Source: Punctularia strigosozonata HHB-11173 SS5
Lineage: Eukaryota > Basidiomycota > Agaricomycetes > Corticiales > Punctulariaceae
DNA length: 64,000 nucleotides
Reading direction: 5' to 3'
Assembly: GCF_000264995.1 (NCBI RefSeq)
Contig: NW_006767441.1
Span: forward strand, 756,370-820,369
Positions 11,441 through 23,289 of this stretch are shown one piece after another (within the stretch, counting starts at the first letter, position 1; each line of letters opens with the position of its first letter). Position numbers and translations under genes: made by a program. A model generated the notes under the pieces. That model did no database searches, was not told where the DNA came from, and saw nothing but the letters and a program-made list of their open reading frames with translations.

Positions 11441-12422
11441 GCTTTAGCTGGCAGCGGCACAAGGGCGGTGGTGGAGCATTATGGGCAGCGACATGGATGA
11501 ATGCGGGGGGACTCCAGGGGTAATGTTGGCCAGGGCATGTAGTAAGCTCACAAGGCACGGAACAACACGAAATGTCCCGAAGCATAGACAGGCCGGCGGT
11601 CATATGCCAGTGGACGATGCTTGGCACACGCGGGAACCGCGAAAGAACGACAAGCGGTGAAACTCATTATCGTCTATGTGCGGATGTATGCTTGATACTC
11701 CGGTCCCAACAGTGGCACTTCGCATGATCGTAGGCTGGATGTCCATACGAGCAACCGTATGTTATTGCTTGAAAACTTGACTGGTCCTCGAGACGAGATG
11801 CGGATCATGTCGATAACGGAGTGCGCTCTCGCAAAAACTGCGAACGGCGCATGCACAAGGCCGTGCGTCAATAGGACGGGGTTGCTCACGGCTCCACACC
11901 AAGACCGACGCAGGCGCATTGTACAAAGTCTAGCCTCTGGCACGAACCGCCGTCGGAGAAAGGACGCTCTTGCATGCTTGGCCTTAGAATTCGTGGGGCT
12001 GGCCAACCTTGTTCTCCACGATGTACGGAGCGAATATGTAACCGCGCAGAACTCCGTCCAAATCGGCTGAAGGCGATGGTGGAAGAGCAAATGACGGAAC
12101 CGAGGGTCGCATTCTTGCCAGAAGCAGAGCAATCGCGAGAACAAGATTGGCTATGAGCAACAATGAAACACCGCTGTCCGCTGGAGAGTCGAAGGCTTGG
12201 CTGTCGTCAATCCGTCGTCCGCTGGCCACTCGTTGTCAAAAACGTGCCCTGTGATTCGGAGGTGAATCAGTTCATCGTGCCTGGGTCCCTCCAGGCACCG
12301 GCCATGGGGCAGGGCGCAAAAGTGGATGAGCATTGTTTGACGAGTGAAGAGGCCTGATCCTTAGGTGCAACACTTGTGCACGTGAGGGAAAGGGAAATAG
12401 AGCGCGTAGCGCGACGAATCAG
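11441..12422. other. Non-coding interval upstream of DyP copy 2
   Basis: Part of the 1.7-kb divergent interval between the second DyP gene and tryptophan synthase. The best open frame is on the minus strand at 11984-12228 (GTG start). It encodes one hydrophobic segment (VSLLLIANLVLAIALLLA) but has no supported start or family. Nothing else is evident. Confidence 0.4.
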
Positions 12423-12530
12423 TAGAGACGTTCTGTTGTCCAATAATCATTGAGATCCGGGCCAGAGCTAGGGATTTTGCGGTGGGAAAAGTTTTGGGAT
12501 TCCAATAATTATTGGAACAGGACGTCTCTA
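12423..12530. repeat. Near-perfect inverted repeat, 34-36 bp arms around a 38-nt centre
   Basis: The left arm (12423-12458) begins TAGAGACGTTCTGTT. The right arm (12497-12530), read in reverse complement, begins TAGAGACGTCCTGTT. The arms match at about 30 of 34 aligned positions, with one 2-nt gap. Within the right arm, 12500-12517 is itself an 18-bp perfect palindrome. No target-site duplication was found at the edges. It could be a very small fold-back element, a transcribed hairpin, or a protein-binding site in the promoter interval between DyP and tryptophan synthase. Confidence 0.75.
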
Positions 12531-13074
12531 GTTGGATCCTGTCGTATTGCAAGAGAACATTGCGCTACGATACAAAATCCTCGCGTATATATAGTCGAAT
12601 CTTGAGGTGATGTAATTGATGAGTAAGGTGTGCATCATTCGGCGCACTGAATAAAATTCCAGACGCGATATACATTATTGGGGCCGGTGACGGTGTGCTC
12701 AGATGACAGATTTTCTGTCTGGAGGCCTCAGGAAAGTCTGCAAGCGACAAACATGGCCTTGAGGATTGGTAGACGGACAGTAAAATTGGACGATCGGTTA
12801 CAAGTGCAACTTGCAAGCGACGGTGGCAGAGGCTAAAAGCGACCTCCGCCACCGCCTGCGTTGTGTCAGCGTTGGAGAGCAGTCGAAAATATGAATCGGA
12901 TCGGGCTCTTGAGCGTCATTTTCCATCCTCCACGTCGTCTTCCAAGTCGATAACATCGTCCGAGGCAATTCTCCGCTGACGACCCAAGATCGGCCTTTCG
13001 GCTCGCCAGGTGACTCGACAAAGACCGGACGCTCCAACGCTCGAAATTCACAGCCAGGCTTGACCCTCATCACC
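12531..13074. other. Upstream region of tryptophan synthase
   Basis: This 544-bp stretch precedes the ATG at 13075. It presumably holds the promoter and 5' leader of the tryptophan synthase gene. A GCGTATATATAG stretch at about 12582-12593 resembles a TATA element but lies rather far from the start codon. No gene was seen. Confidence 0.4.
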
Positions 13075-15632
13075 ATGGACGCCCTGAAGAAGGTCTTTGA
13101 TGACAAAAAGGCGCAAGTGAGTTGCCGCAGTTTAGTACGGGACCGTCGACTGAGATGGCTTCAGGGCCAGCCGGCGCTGGTAACGTTCGTTACCGCTGGG
13201 TACCCTACCCCGGCGGATACTGCGCCGATCCTTCTCGCAATGCAGCAGGGTGGTGCCGACATAATTGAGATGGGAATCCCCTTCTCTGATCCCATAGCAG
13301 ACGGCCCAGTGATCCAGGAATCGAACACAGTGCGTCGCGCTCAATCCCGCCGTCGATTTATCACTGACAGACAGCGACGTTCACTCAGGTCGCGCTGCAA
13401 AACGACGTGGACTACCCGCAATGCCTTGGCATGCTCAGGGAAGCACGTAGCAAGGGATTGACGGCACCGGTTCTCCTGATGGGTACATGATGATCGCTGC
13501 ATCCGACGGAGCATGGGAGCATAATCATCTGCTTTAGGTTACTATAACCCCTTACTTGCATACGGCGAAGAGAAGGCAATACACGATGCGCGCGAAGCTG
13601 GTGCTAGTGGGTTCATCATGGTGGACTTGCCTCCTGAAGAAGCCATGGTTTTCCGCGAAAAATGCACGAAAGCTGGGTAAGTTGCTTGTGCCAAGTTAAT
13701 AGTCTCAGCGATATCTGACTTCATATATAGCGTATCGTACGTTCCGTTACTTGCACCCTCCACCACCCTTCCGCGCATCAAGTTCCTGGCGTCCATCGCG
13801 GACTCCTTCATCTACGTTGTTTCCAAGGTTCGGGATCACAGATATATAGACAACTTAGGACTGAACTGGATTGCAGATGGGAACGACTGGCTCGACGTCT
13901 GACAAAAACTCGGTCAACAGTGCGCTACCTGACCTCATCGCACGCGTCCGACAGTATGCAACCGTACCCCTGGCTGTTGGCTTTGGTGTGGCGACCCGCG
14001 AACACTTTGAGACCGTCGCAGCAGCAGGAGCTGACGCGGTGGTCATTGGTAGCCGCCTCGTTTCCGTCATCAAGAATTCGCCCAAGGGCACCACGGCCAT
14101 CGCGAACAATGTGGAGAGCTACTGCCGCGAGATCAGCCTCAAGGGCACCGCGCCTCAACTCCCACCCTTGCCCGCCGAGGGCAAGGTCACGACGCCTGTT
14201 GTCAACGCCGCCCAAGACGGATCGGCAGGCACGCACGGCGATTCAGCCGCCGATCCCGCCGTACTACCCTCGCGGTTCGGCCAGTTTGGTGGACAGTATG
14301 TGCCGGAGTCTCTCGTCGACTGCCTCATCGAGCTGGAGGCAGCTCACAAGGCCGCTATGGCTGATCCCGAGTTTTGGAAGGAGTTCCGCGGGTTGTACGG
14401 CTACATGAACAGGCCGAGCAATCTGTACTTCGCGGAGAAGCTCACCGCCCAGGCTGGGGGTGCCAAGATTTGGTTGAAGCGAGAGGATTTGTACGCCTGG
14501 TCTTCCGGATCAGTCACCACCCGTTTCTCATAGTCTTGTCGCAGGAACCACACCGGGTCTCATAAGATCAACAACGCCATCGGCCAGATCTTACTCGCAA
14601 AACGGATAGGCAAGAAACGTATCATTGCAGAGACAGGTGCGGGTCAGCACGGAGTGGCTACCGCTACCGTGTGCGCCCGTTTCGGTCTGGAGTGCATCAT
14701 CTACATGGGTGCCGAAGACGTCCGCCGCCAAGCCCTCAACGTCTTCCGCATCGAGATGCTCGGAGCCAAGGTCATCCCCGTCCATTCCGGTTCGTGCACG
14801 CTTAAGGATGCCGTCAACGAGGCGATGCGAGATTGGGTCACAAACCTCTCGACGACACATTACCTCGTTGGCTCCGCTATCGGGCCGCATCCGTTCCCGA
14901 CGATTGTCCGTGATTTCCAGAAGGTCATCAGTGAGGAGATCAAGGCGCAGATGCAGGAGGTCGCAGGAAAGCTGCCTGACGCCGTCGTGGCCTGCGTCGG
15001 TGGAGGTAGTAACGCGATAGGCACCTTCTACGATTTTATCAAGGATCCGAGCGTAAGGCTCATCGGAGTTGAAGCGGGCGGCGAAGGTACCTCTTCTACG
15101 TATTACCCTGTCATATCAGTACTGATCACTCGTTCGTAGGTATCAATGGCGATCGCCATAGTGCTACGCTGTCTGCCGGCACACCGGGTGTGCTTCACGG
15201 TGTTCGCACCTACATCCTCCAGTCCAAGGCTGGCCAGATCATTGAGACGCATTCCATCAGCGCTGGTCTTGACTATCCTGGCGTCGGACCGGAGCATGCA
15301 TGGCTTAAGGACTCCGGTCGGGCAGAGTACGTGGTCGCCACCGACGAAGAGGCCCTCCGCGGTTTCAGGATGCTGACCCAGCTGGAGGGTATTATACCAG
15401 GTTCGTTGGGCCATCTGTGTTTGTCGTAAGTACCTCTGATAGATCTCCACATCTCACAGCGCTGGAGTCATCGCATGCGATCTGGGAGGCTGTACGATTG
15501 GCCAAGACCTTGCCCAAGGATCAGGACATCGTTGTCTGTCTTTCTGGACGAGGCGACAAGGACGTAGAGCAGATCTCGCAACTTCTTCCGGGAAAATGGG
15601 CGGACATTCTCGACTGGCATGTGTCTTCGTAG
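13075..15632 (+). CDS. TRP5: Bifunctional tryptophan synthase (alpha-beta fusion)
   Basis: Catalyses the last two steps of tryptophan synthesis: the alpha part cleaves indole-3-glycerol phosphate and the beta part condenses indole with serine using PLP. The protein starts [14 protein letters not shown]. The alpha domain shows [13 protein letters not shown], the catalytic Glu in [11 protein letters not shown] and Asp in [28 protein letters not shown] and [12 protein letters not shown] Pro/Ala-rich linker (about 14150-14270) leads to the beta domain, which starts [13 protein letters not shown] and contains WLKREDL^[11 protein letters not shown], where Lys binds PLP. It also has [12 protein letters not shown], the glycine-rich [10 protein letters not shown], and the end [15 protein letters not shown]. 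About seven short introns are present. The alpha-linker-beta order is the normal fungal arrangement. The stop is 97 bp from the convergent ADE4 stop. Confidence 0.96.
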
Positions 15633-15729
15633 GCAACTAATTGCGTAATTATAGGGAAAGGTGTACAAGAGATAATACATCGTCACGTCTAGACCCAGTA
15701 TGACCTCTACTTATTCTAAGGATACATCT

Positions 15730-17782
15730 TCAGTTCATTTTGTGGTGGTTGTATAAGCCTATGGTGGCATCGGCGCCGTTCATCGGACCGCTGCAGCCAA
15801 GACTCTGCTCTTGCGCCTCCTCGTAGGTCTCATTGATGCCGTTGGGAGCGGTGGGACTCTTGACCGCACCGCCGCCCTTACCTTCGAGCGCGTCGATGTC
15901 ACCTCCCTGCAGTTTGCCCTTCACGTTGTCCGCGCGCAAGCTCTCGATGTATTGTAGATATTCTGCGTCCACGCCCCCGGTGACGTACTCGCCCGTGAAC
16001 ACAGAGCAGTCGAAGTGTTCAATGGCCGGGTTGAACTGCCGCACGGACGCAACGAGATCCGGCAAGCTCTGGTAAATGACGAGATCCGCGCCGATTTCCT
16101 TCGCGATATCTTCCTCGTCGCGATTATACGCCACGAGTTCGGATCGCGATGGCATGTCGATACCGTAGACGTTGGAATATCTGATCGGTGGTGCGCAACT
16201 CGCGACGATAACCTTCTTCGCGCCGACGTCCTTGGCCATCTGTATGATCTCCTTGGATGTGGTACCGCGTACGATGGAATCTGCGATGGTGATGAGATAG
16301 AAACCGAGAGCACACACGATACGATCCTGACCGTCCACGATTAGCACGTTCTTCCCGGAGAACTCCAGTGCCATGGCATTGAGCTTCCGTCGAACGTTCT
16401 TCCGTCTGTAAGCCAGCGGTTACTTCGGCACGTCGCAATCAGAAGATTCGCAACCCACCTCATCTGTTGGCCCGGCATGATGAATGTTCGCCCTACATAC
16501 CGATTCTTAATGAATCCTTCTCGATACGGCAGGCCCAGGCTTTGCGCCAGATTTAGTGCAGCCACTCTGGACGTGTCTGGAACCTGGAGGGCAGTATAAG
16601 GGTGAAGCGGAACAATGACGAATGCTGCGTGCTTACGGGTATCACGACATCGACCTGCATATAGTGCGCTCTTAGGACGCGGCGGACTTGGTCTGCCAGA
16701 GCATCGCCCATAGCCATACGGCTACGATACACACTGACGCCGTCAAGGACGGAATCGGGCCGTGCAAAGTAGACGTATTCGAAGATATCAGGGGCGAAAA
16801 CAGCAGGAGGCGCGACTTGTCGCCGGGACACCGACGAGCGGGTGATGATTACAGCTTCACCTGGAAAGAAAGGATATGTCAGGGTCTGTATCCTGGGACT
16901 GATGATTTCGAAATGTACCAGGCTTCACGTCCTCCCATTCTCCAAAGCCGGAAGCATCGGCCACAACACTCTCCGAGGCGAACAAGTAGTCGTATCCATC
17001 AGCAGCCTTACGCTTCGCCATGCCCACTGGCCGTATGCCGTTAGGGTCCCTGAAGGCGATTATGCCGAACCCGGCGAGCATGGCCACACAGGCGTACGCT
17101 CCTTTGCATTGCTGCATGAGCCCGCCAATCGCGGTGAAGATGTCGTCCTCGTTGATTCGAAACTTGCCCGTCTGCTGGAGGTTGCTCGCGAATATGTTCA
17201 AGAGCAACTCGGAGTCGGAGGAGGTGTTTATATGCCTATGCGCCTCGGCATCCATGAAACGCAGCAGCGAGGTAGTGTTGATTAGGTTCCCATTCTTCGG
17301 AAGGCGGATGAGACGTGCTGTCTGCTTCGAATAGGAGGACTCACATGGGCGAAGACGATCCCGTATGGAGAATTAACATAGAACGGTTGCGCTTCGGCAT
17401 GATGTGAGCTTCCGGCAGTTGGATAGCGAACTACAAGAGAGGGTCAAGCGTAAGACTGCGTTCATCCGGAGTAGACCGTGTGGCGCGTACCATGCCCGAT
17501 GCCCATCCCTCCGATTAATCGAGAAATAGCGTTGGTGTCGAAGACATCCCGGACCATGCCGTTCGCCTTGCATTGGTAGAAACGCCCCTTTGGCCCGCAG
17601 GTGACAATCCCACATGCGTCCTGGCCCCGGTGCTGCAATAGGGCCAACCCCTCGCAGATTTCGGAGGCGGCGTCCAGCTTCGGGTCATGGAGGAGCAGGC
17701 CGAGTATCCCACACACTGTAACGTGGAGGGTCGAGATCAGATGAATCTGGCGACGAAGGAGACGGGCAGGCAGCCTCTCACT
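15730..17782 (-). CDS. ADE4: Amidophosphoribosyltransferase (glutamine PRPP amidotransferase)
   Basis: First committed enzyme of purine synthesis, converting PRPP and glutamine to 5-phosphoribosylamine. The N-terminus is [11 protein letters not shown] with the nucleophilic Cys right after Met, then [43 protein letters not shown], and the PRPP loop LIVDDSIVRGT. No ATG lies directly before the Cys codon; the genome reads GTG there. A 66-nt intron (17781-17716, GTGAGA donor, TTACAG acceptor) puts an A at 17782 next to TG at 17715-17714, which makes ATG. The start codon is therefore inferred to be split by an intron. Another intron (16331-16281) is 51 nt, has no stop and lies in frame inside the PRPP loop. 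The C-terminus is a Gly/Asn-rich tail. The family assignment is certain; the split start is an inference. Confidence 0.93.
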
Positions 17783-18260
17783 GTTTCTTGACGTGGTTTG
17801 GGACCAGTGCGCTGCACCGCAGGCTCAGTCTACGAGCTGAAGCCGAGGAACGTGCGTAGAGGCTGAATGTTATCCATCCCGCCGGCCCAAAAACTTCAGG
17901 TTAAGGGACTTATCGGCTCAGCCTCGGGCACGGATCGCGGCGGTCCGCCATCTGCCGAAATCATGCTCTAGGACAACAGTCGGTCAACTTAGGTCGATAC
18001 CATCGGTGAGCGGTTGAACGCGTTTCCATTTTCTACGATATGCTACACTAGCGGTATATGACGTGTAATGTATACGAATAGCCGTCGCTATGAGGAGCCC
18101 TCCTTGACCTATCGAGATGGAGCAGCTAAATGATTGCGTGAAGTAGTAGACCATGATCTAGTAAAACGCCGTGACAGAAAGCAAAATGCAGTAATAATGA
18201 TAGCGGAAGGATGAACTTCCGATGCAACGGGAGCAAGAGGCACGCAATGACGCCGAGTGC
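17783..18260. other. Upstream region of ADE4 and 3' flank of SAM synthetase
   Basis: This 478-bp stretch lies between two minus-strand genes. It holds the promoter of ADE4 and the 3' untranslated region of S-adenosylmethionine synthetase. No further feature was recognised. Confidence 0.5.
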
Positions 18261-19702
18261 TCAGAGCTTGAGCTGCTTGGGCTTCTCCCAAGAGTAAGTG
18301 GGGTTGCCTGCATATATAGTCAATACAGGCTTCATAAGTCGCCGGCATTGATAGACACTCACCAAAGTGGCCGTACGAGGCGGTTTTGCGGTACTGAGGC
18401 TTCTGCAGGTCAAGGGCCTGCACGATCACACCAGGCCGGAGGTCGAAGTTCTGGAGGATGATGTCCACAAGCTCCTCATCCGACTTCTTTCCAGTGCCGT
18501 ACGAGTCCACAAAGACGGAGAGGGGCTCGGCAACGCCGATAGCATAGGAAAGTTGCACGAGGACACGGCGAGCAAGGCCGGCTGCGACCAGGGACTTGGC
18601 TACGAGATCATGAACAATCTTGCCACAGACACGAAATTATCAGCGCTAGCTCACCGATCCAGCGAGCGGTGTAAGCCGCCGAACGATCGACCTTGGAGAA
18701 GTCCTTGCCAGAGAAGGCACCTCCACCGTGCGCGCCCCAACCGCCGTAGGTGTCGACGATGATCTTGCGACCGGTCAGACCAGCATCACCTTGAGGACCA
18801 CCAATCACGAAGCGGCCGGAGGGTTGGATCTACAATTTTGTCGAGTTGAGCAACGTTGCCGCGAGGAAGGCACCGGCGAAAGTCTCACGTGGTAGATGGT
18901 ACGCTCGTCAAGAAGGTTGGCGGGGATTACCTTCTTGACGACCTTCTCCAAGATCTCCTTCCGAAGCTCCTCAGTCGAGATCTCGTCCGCGTGCTGAGTG
19001 GAAATGACCACAGTGTCCACGCGAAGAGGGATCACAGCGCCGCCATCCTTCTTGTACTCGACAGTGACCTGGGTCTTCGTGTCCGGGCGAAGCCATGCCA
19101 GCTCACCAGAGCGGCGGGCGACAGCGAGCGCCGCGTTGAGCTTGTGCGCCAGCGTAATCGTGAGCGGCATGTACTCCTCCGTCTCGTCGGTGGCGTAGCC
19201 GAACATGATACCCTGGTCACCGGCACCGATGGACTCGAGCGAGCCGTGGTCGAGACCCTGGGCGATATCGGGCGACTGCTGCTCGATCGCGACGAGCAAG
19301 TTGCAGGTCTTGTAATCGAAGCCCTTCGACGAGTCGTCGTATCCGATCTCCCGAATGGTCTCACGGACGACCTTCTGGTAGTCGATGTTGGCCTTGGTGG
19401 TGATCTCGCCGAAGACCATGATCATGCCAGTCTTGGAAGCCGTCTCGCAGGCGACCTTGGAGAACGGGTCTTGCGCGAGGCAGGCATCAAGCTGCACAAT
19501 GCGTTAGCTGGTATCAGGTATCATCGCAATATAGGAAGACAACTGACGATAGCATCGGAGACCTGGTCACAGATCTTGTCTGCAGAGAAAGCGCGTGGTC
19601 AGCAGCGCGTCAATATCGTAATCAACGGCTTCGCGAACCAGGATGGCCCTCGCCGACAGACTCGGAGGTGAACAGGAAGTGACCAGGCTTGAGAGCAACC
19701 AT
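18261..19702 (-). CDS. SAM2: S-adenosylmethionine synthetase
   Basis: Makes S-adenosylmethionine from methionine and ATP. The protein starts [21 protein letters not shown]^[11 protein letters not shown], with the substrate-binding GHPDKICDQ motif interrupted by an intron. It continues with [12 protein letters not shown], the signature [15 protein letters not shown] (near 19200-19240), KTQVTVEY, and the second signature [19 protein letters not shown] (about 18665-18730). It ends SYGHFG^[15 protein letters not shown] with the stop at 18263-18261. Five or so short introns are present. The length of about 390-400 residues is standard. All catalytic signatures look intact. It lies in the same orientation as ADE4, and both feed one-carbon and purine metabolism, but fungal neighbours are usually not an operon. 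Confidence 0.96.
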
Positions 19703-19965
19703 AGCGAACGGAGGAGGGGTGAGTAGGAGGGAGAGGGGAGAGAAGACTGCGGGAGGCGAGTTGCTCGCGAGTTAAAAGTTCACCAGCTTTTGAAGTCACG
19801 GGAGGTGTCACTCGATTTTATCGCCCATCACGCCATTCGCTTTAGGCAGGGACGGTAGTAGAACGGAAAGCTTCTGATACATCAATGTATTCTACGGTTG
19901 CGATACGTGGCGAGAGATAATCGTACATGAGGGAAACATGAGCCCGATGTGTCAAACTGTCTCTA

Positions 19966-22900
19966 TTACGAGAAACCCACACCCAGAGGATCCGAGTCGG
20001 CAGCCCGTGGAGTCTCATTCAAGCCTGGCGAAGTGACACTCGTCGTTCCTCGGCTGAGATTGGGCGAGGTCGTTGACGAAATCGTGGGTACTTCCTGCGC
20101 GACAATCGGCTTTGAAGAGGGGCCCTGAGAACTAGGTTGCAATTGCGGCCGCGAGCCAGGTTGACTGATTGGGAGATTTGATATCCCTGCACGCTCCGAG
20201 GATGGCGGGGGCAGGGGATCAAACAGAGGCAGTTCGTCCAACGCAGGATGGCCACTGCTCGATAGTGAATCGGCAGGGGGAGAACGGACAGAACCCCAGG
20301 GATTGTCGAGAGCCATCGATGGCACACGTACAATGCTCTCGGTGTTCCATGGATTGCTCGAAGGCGTGCTTGCGGTGGTGGCCGTTGGAACCTTCGCAGT
20401 CGACGGTCCGGCAGCATAGTCCGGTGAAGGGATAGAGGTCGTCCATTGCTCTGGACTTTGCAGCTCTTTCTCCCTCAATTCGCCAGCGCTAGGCGAGATG
20501 GAGAGCGTCCGGAAATCCTTCGCGACCCCGTCATACGCGCCCTGAACAGCGCTCAGAGCCGCGCTGGCGTTTGAGGAGAACCTGCCCCACACCGACTTTA
20601 CCCCCGCACCAAGGACGTCCGGCATACCGGTCGTCCGCCGACCACCATTAGCGGGCGATGGTGATCGCGGGACGCTATCCACAGGACGTCGGAGGGTATA
20701 GGCGGAAGCTGAACTGGGATAAGGCTTGTAGCTTGTCTCGGATGTCGATGCAGTGTGTCGCGACCCATTCAGATCCTCCGTGCTGGACAGAGATGCCTCT
20801 GTGTTCTTCAACTCTGATACAGATAGACTCGGGGTCGACGTCCGAGACGGAGTGCCAGGGGAGAGGGGGGCAGAGGAAGGGGTGAGGGCTCGTGTAACAG
20901 AGTCATCGGAGGAGTCGTCCACGGGGCCCACTAGTTCGAGGTTTTGTGCCTGTCCTATCACGATGCGCCCGTTCATCTCGTCATCTGTTCGTCCATACAA
21001 CTCGTTCCAAAATTTGACATCCTTAGTATTGGGGAAAAGGACTCCCATGTCAGCTTTGGCTGCTCTACTCTTTGGATCATCCAGGCTCCGGTCGTATAAA
21101 GGGTTAAGATTGAGTTCATTTTCGGGAGGGGAGTTCAAGAAGTCCCAAATGCTTGCTGTCCGATCGCAGGGTGGAGGTCCTTGTTCGGCCGTTCGTCTTT
21201 CTCGCTCAGAGTTGAACAAGAACGTGCCGAATTGGCACGAGTAGAGGTGATAGTGCAGCTGCCGCAGAAAGCGTTCGTTGAATTCGAAGCGCTCCGGGAA
21301 CTGCCGTTGGATCTGGCGCACGCTCTCGAGGAATTGGTGGAACACCGGACTCGTCTCCTTCAGGTGACTCTGCCCGACAAACCGGTTCTGGACGGATGCA
21401 AAGAAGGCTTGCGCAGCTTCAGCCCCGCCGCCACCTCCGGAGTTTTCCACCGGTGAAAGGAAGAACTTCTCCGAGGATAGGTGACCGCATCGGTCAAGAA
21501 ATTTGTGGCCGAAGGACATCCAGTCCTTCTCTATGAGGACCTGGAATCCGCGGACGGTCCTATAATACGGGTCCAAGCACAGCTGCGCCAGTGACGACAG
21601 CTGGGCGGTTCGGTCCCAGCCATCGGAGCAGTGCACCAGGACGTGTGAGGAGTTCACGTGAATGTTCCGCACTATGAGCACCGTTCCTTCGAGGATAGCC
21701 GAAATATGTCGTAGCCACCCTGATCGCCGCAGAGCCTGGCGATCGAGTGGAGGAACAATGGCGCCCGAAGCTTCGTTTCCCGTGGCAGCACTCTCAAACA
21801 GAGCCTCCGCGACCTTGGAAAGGGAGTCCCGCATGACGTGGATATTATCGATTCCCAGGTATGCCTTTCTTGCTTCCTTGTAGTGATCCATGTTCTCGGT
21901 GCCGGCTCCCTTCGCAGAGTTCGCCAGGGCATTGGTAGTGGGCCTGGCGTCGATGATGATATTGGTGCTGGTCGCGCCGTAGACAGGTCCAGGGGCAACA
22001 CGAGATTCCGGATTGTGATGTGATTGGAAGATCGCCTCAATCAGTTTCTCGTCTTGCACAGAACGGCTCTGGGTCAATCCGACCATAGGCTGGCTAGATC
22101 GAGTGATCGTGCCCTATGAGGGATAAGTGACCAGCGTATAAAAGGCATGGAAAGCTCTCACATAATTTCCCCAATGCAAGTAGGCAAGCGCCGGTATACG
22201 GCACTTGCTGCGATATTTGGAAGCATATTGCAATGTCGTATCGCTGATTCTCGTGGGTACAACGAGCCTGGCGGGATAAGTCGGACAAAACTGTATTTAC
22301 TACGTATCAGTTAGGTCAACGGAGTGACGGTCTTCGGGGCTGGGCCGAGCACGCACTGAGTAATCCTTGTTAACGTCGGTAAAACGCCAAGCCTTGGTAC
22401 GGGTACCGACACCCATGCGTCCGAACTCTTCTCGGGGAGAGTAGAAGGACCATCCATCGTTGGCAGCGAATGGTGGATTTGGTGAATAGAAGAATGCATA
22501 CAGCTGTGTCACGGATGCTGCGGCCAACGTTAGATGTGCCCCCATACCGAGCGCGAATCGAGACTTACTAGCCACTGTAAGCTCCTTGACACTGTCAAAT
22601 ACATCTAGAGCATCGCTCTCAGTCGTGAAAGTGAGCGTAAATGTCTCGAAAGTACGCGTCCTCAGGGTAAGGGGAGTTTGCCCTTGCAAGTTGGATGGTA
22701 GCCTCGTCACGAGCGAGATCAACGGGTACGGAACCTAGGAAAAGTTACTAGATACGCCTACGATGCATCGGCGTCGGACTAACCCACATCTCCTCGCCCT
22801 CGTCATGACGGAATATGAGATGGTGTGCAGTTAGGTGTAATGTTCCGGTTGATAATTGTCCTCCTTTGGTACAGGTAACATGCTCAACCTGTGTATACTC

Positions 22901-22967
22901 AGCTCGCCTGTTTCTTCCACACGTTAATTCATATAACGCTCACCTTTGGGACGCGGATCGCATCCAT
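19966..22967 (-). CDS. YMR1: Myotubularin-family phosphoinositide 3-phosphatase
   Basis: Phosphatase that removes the 3-phosphate from PI3P and PI(3,5)P2 on endosomes and vacuoles. It starts MDAIRVPK^VEHVTCTKGGQLSTG with a GRAM/PH domain (HHLIFRHDEGEEMW, SLVTRLPSN). It then shows the myotubularin core: LVVPTRISDT, PARL, YLHWGNYV-like sequence, DARPTTNALAN and the active site VHCSDGWDRTAQ (CX5R, near 21600-21640), followed by RGFQVLIEKDW. The last coding block is 706 codons without an intron and ends in a long low-complexity Ser/Pro/Thr-rich tail of about 300 residues beyond the catalytic core. This tail is longer than in yeast Ymr1. The catalytic Cys and Arg are present. The start at 22967 is chosen because the exon ends VPK and splices neatly to the GRAM domain. 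Confidence 0.92.
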
Positions 22968-23289
22968 GATTGCATGGGATGGGATGGTCTGAGGCAACTT
23001 GAAGGGCACAAGGGCCGCGCCACCGCCTGTGCCGCAAGCGAACTTCCGGGCGTCGCCAAATCCAACGTCCGCTCTTCCCTGCGAACGGTTTCCTGCTGAG
23101 CAACCTTTTTCTTCCTTCCTATACCGTGCGTTGCCCTGCTGTCTAGCCACCTCTCGACTCCCTCCGAACTAACCTGCGCGTTCCTCGCACAGAGAAAAAC
23201 TCCTTGGTCGCGACCTAGTCGCGTTTCATTCCGCCGTCCGTCGACACCTACGCCCACAGGCTCAGTCGTGATACCGCCGTTGCCTCGCC
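22968..23289. other. Divergent promoter interval (YMR1 / G-gamma 1)
   Basis: These 322 bp separate the start codons of the myotubularin gene (-) and the first G-gamma gene (+). Both promoters must lie here. No distinct element could be assigned with confidence. Confidence 0.4.

Noticed and set aside
11984-12228. Small minus-strand frame with one hydrophobic helix
   Set aside because: It begins at GTG, has no upstream exon that supplies an ATG in phase, and belongs to no family I recognise.
18856-19671. Plus-strand open frame of 271 codons
   Set aside because: It is the antisense shadow of the S-adenosylmethionine synthetase exon, caused by codon bias.
13075-19702. TRP-ADE4-SAM as a metabolic gene cluster
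   Set aside because: The three enzymes belong to separate primary pathways, have different orientations and no shared regulator. The grouping is probably chance.
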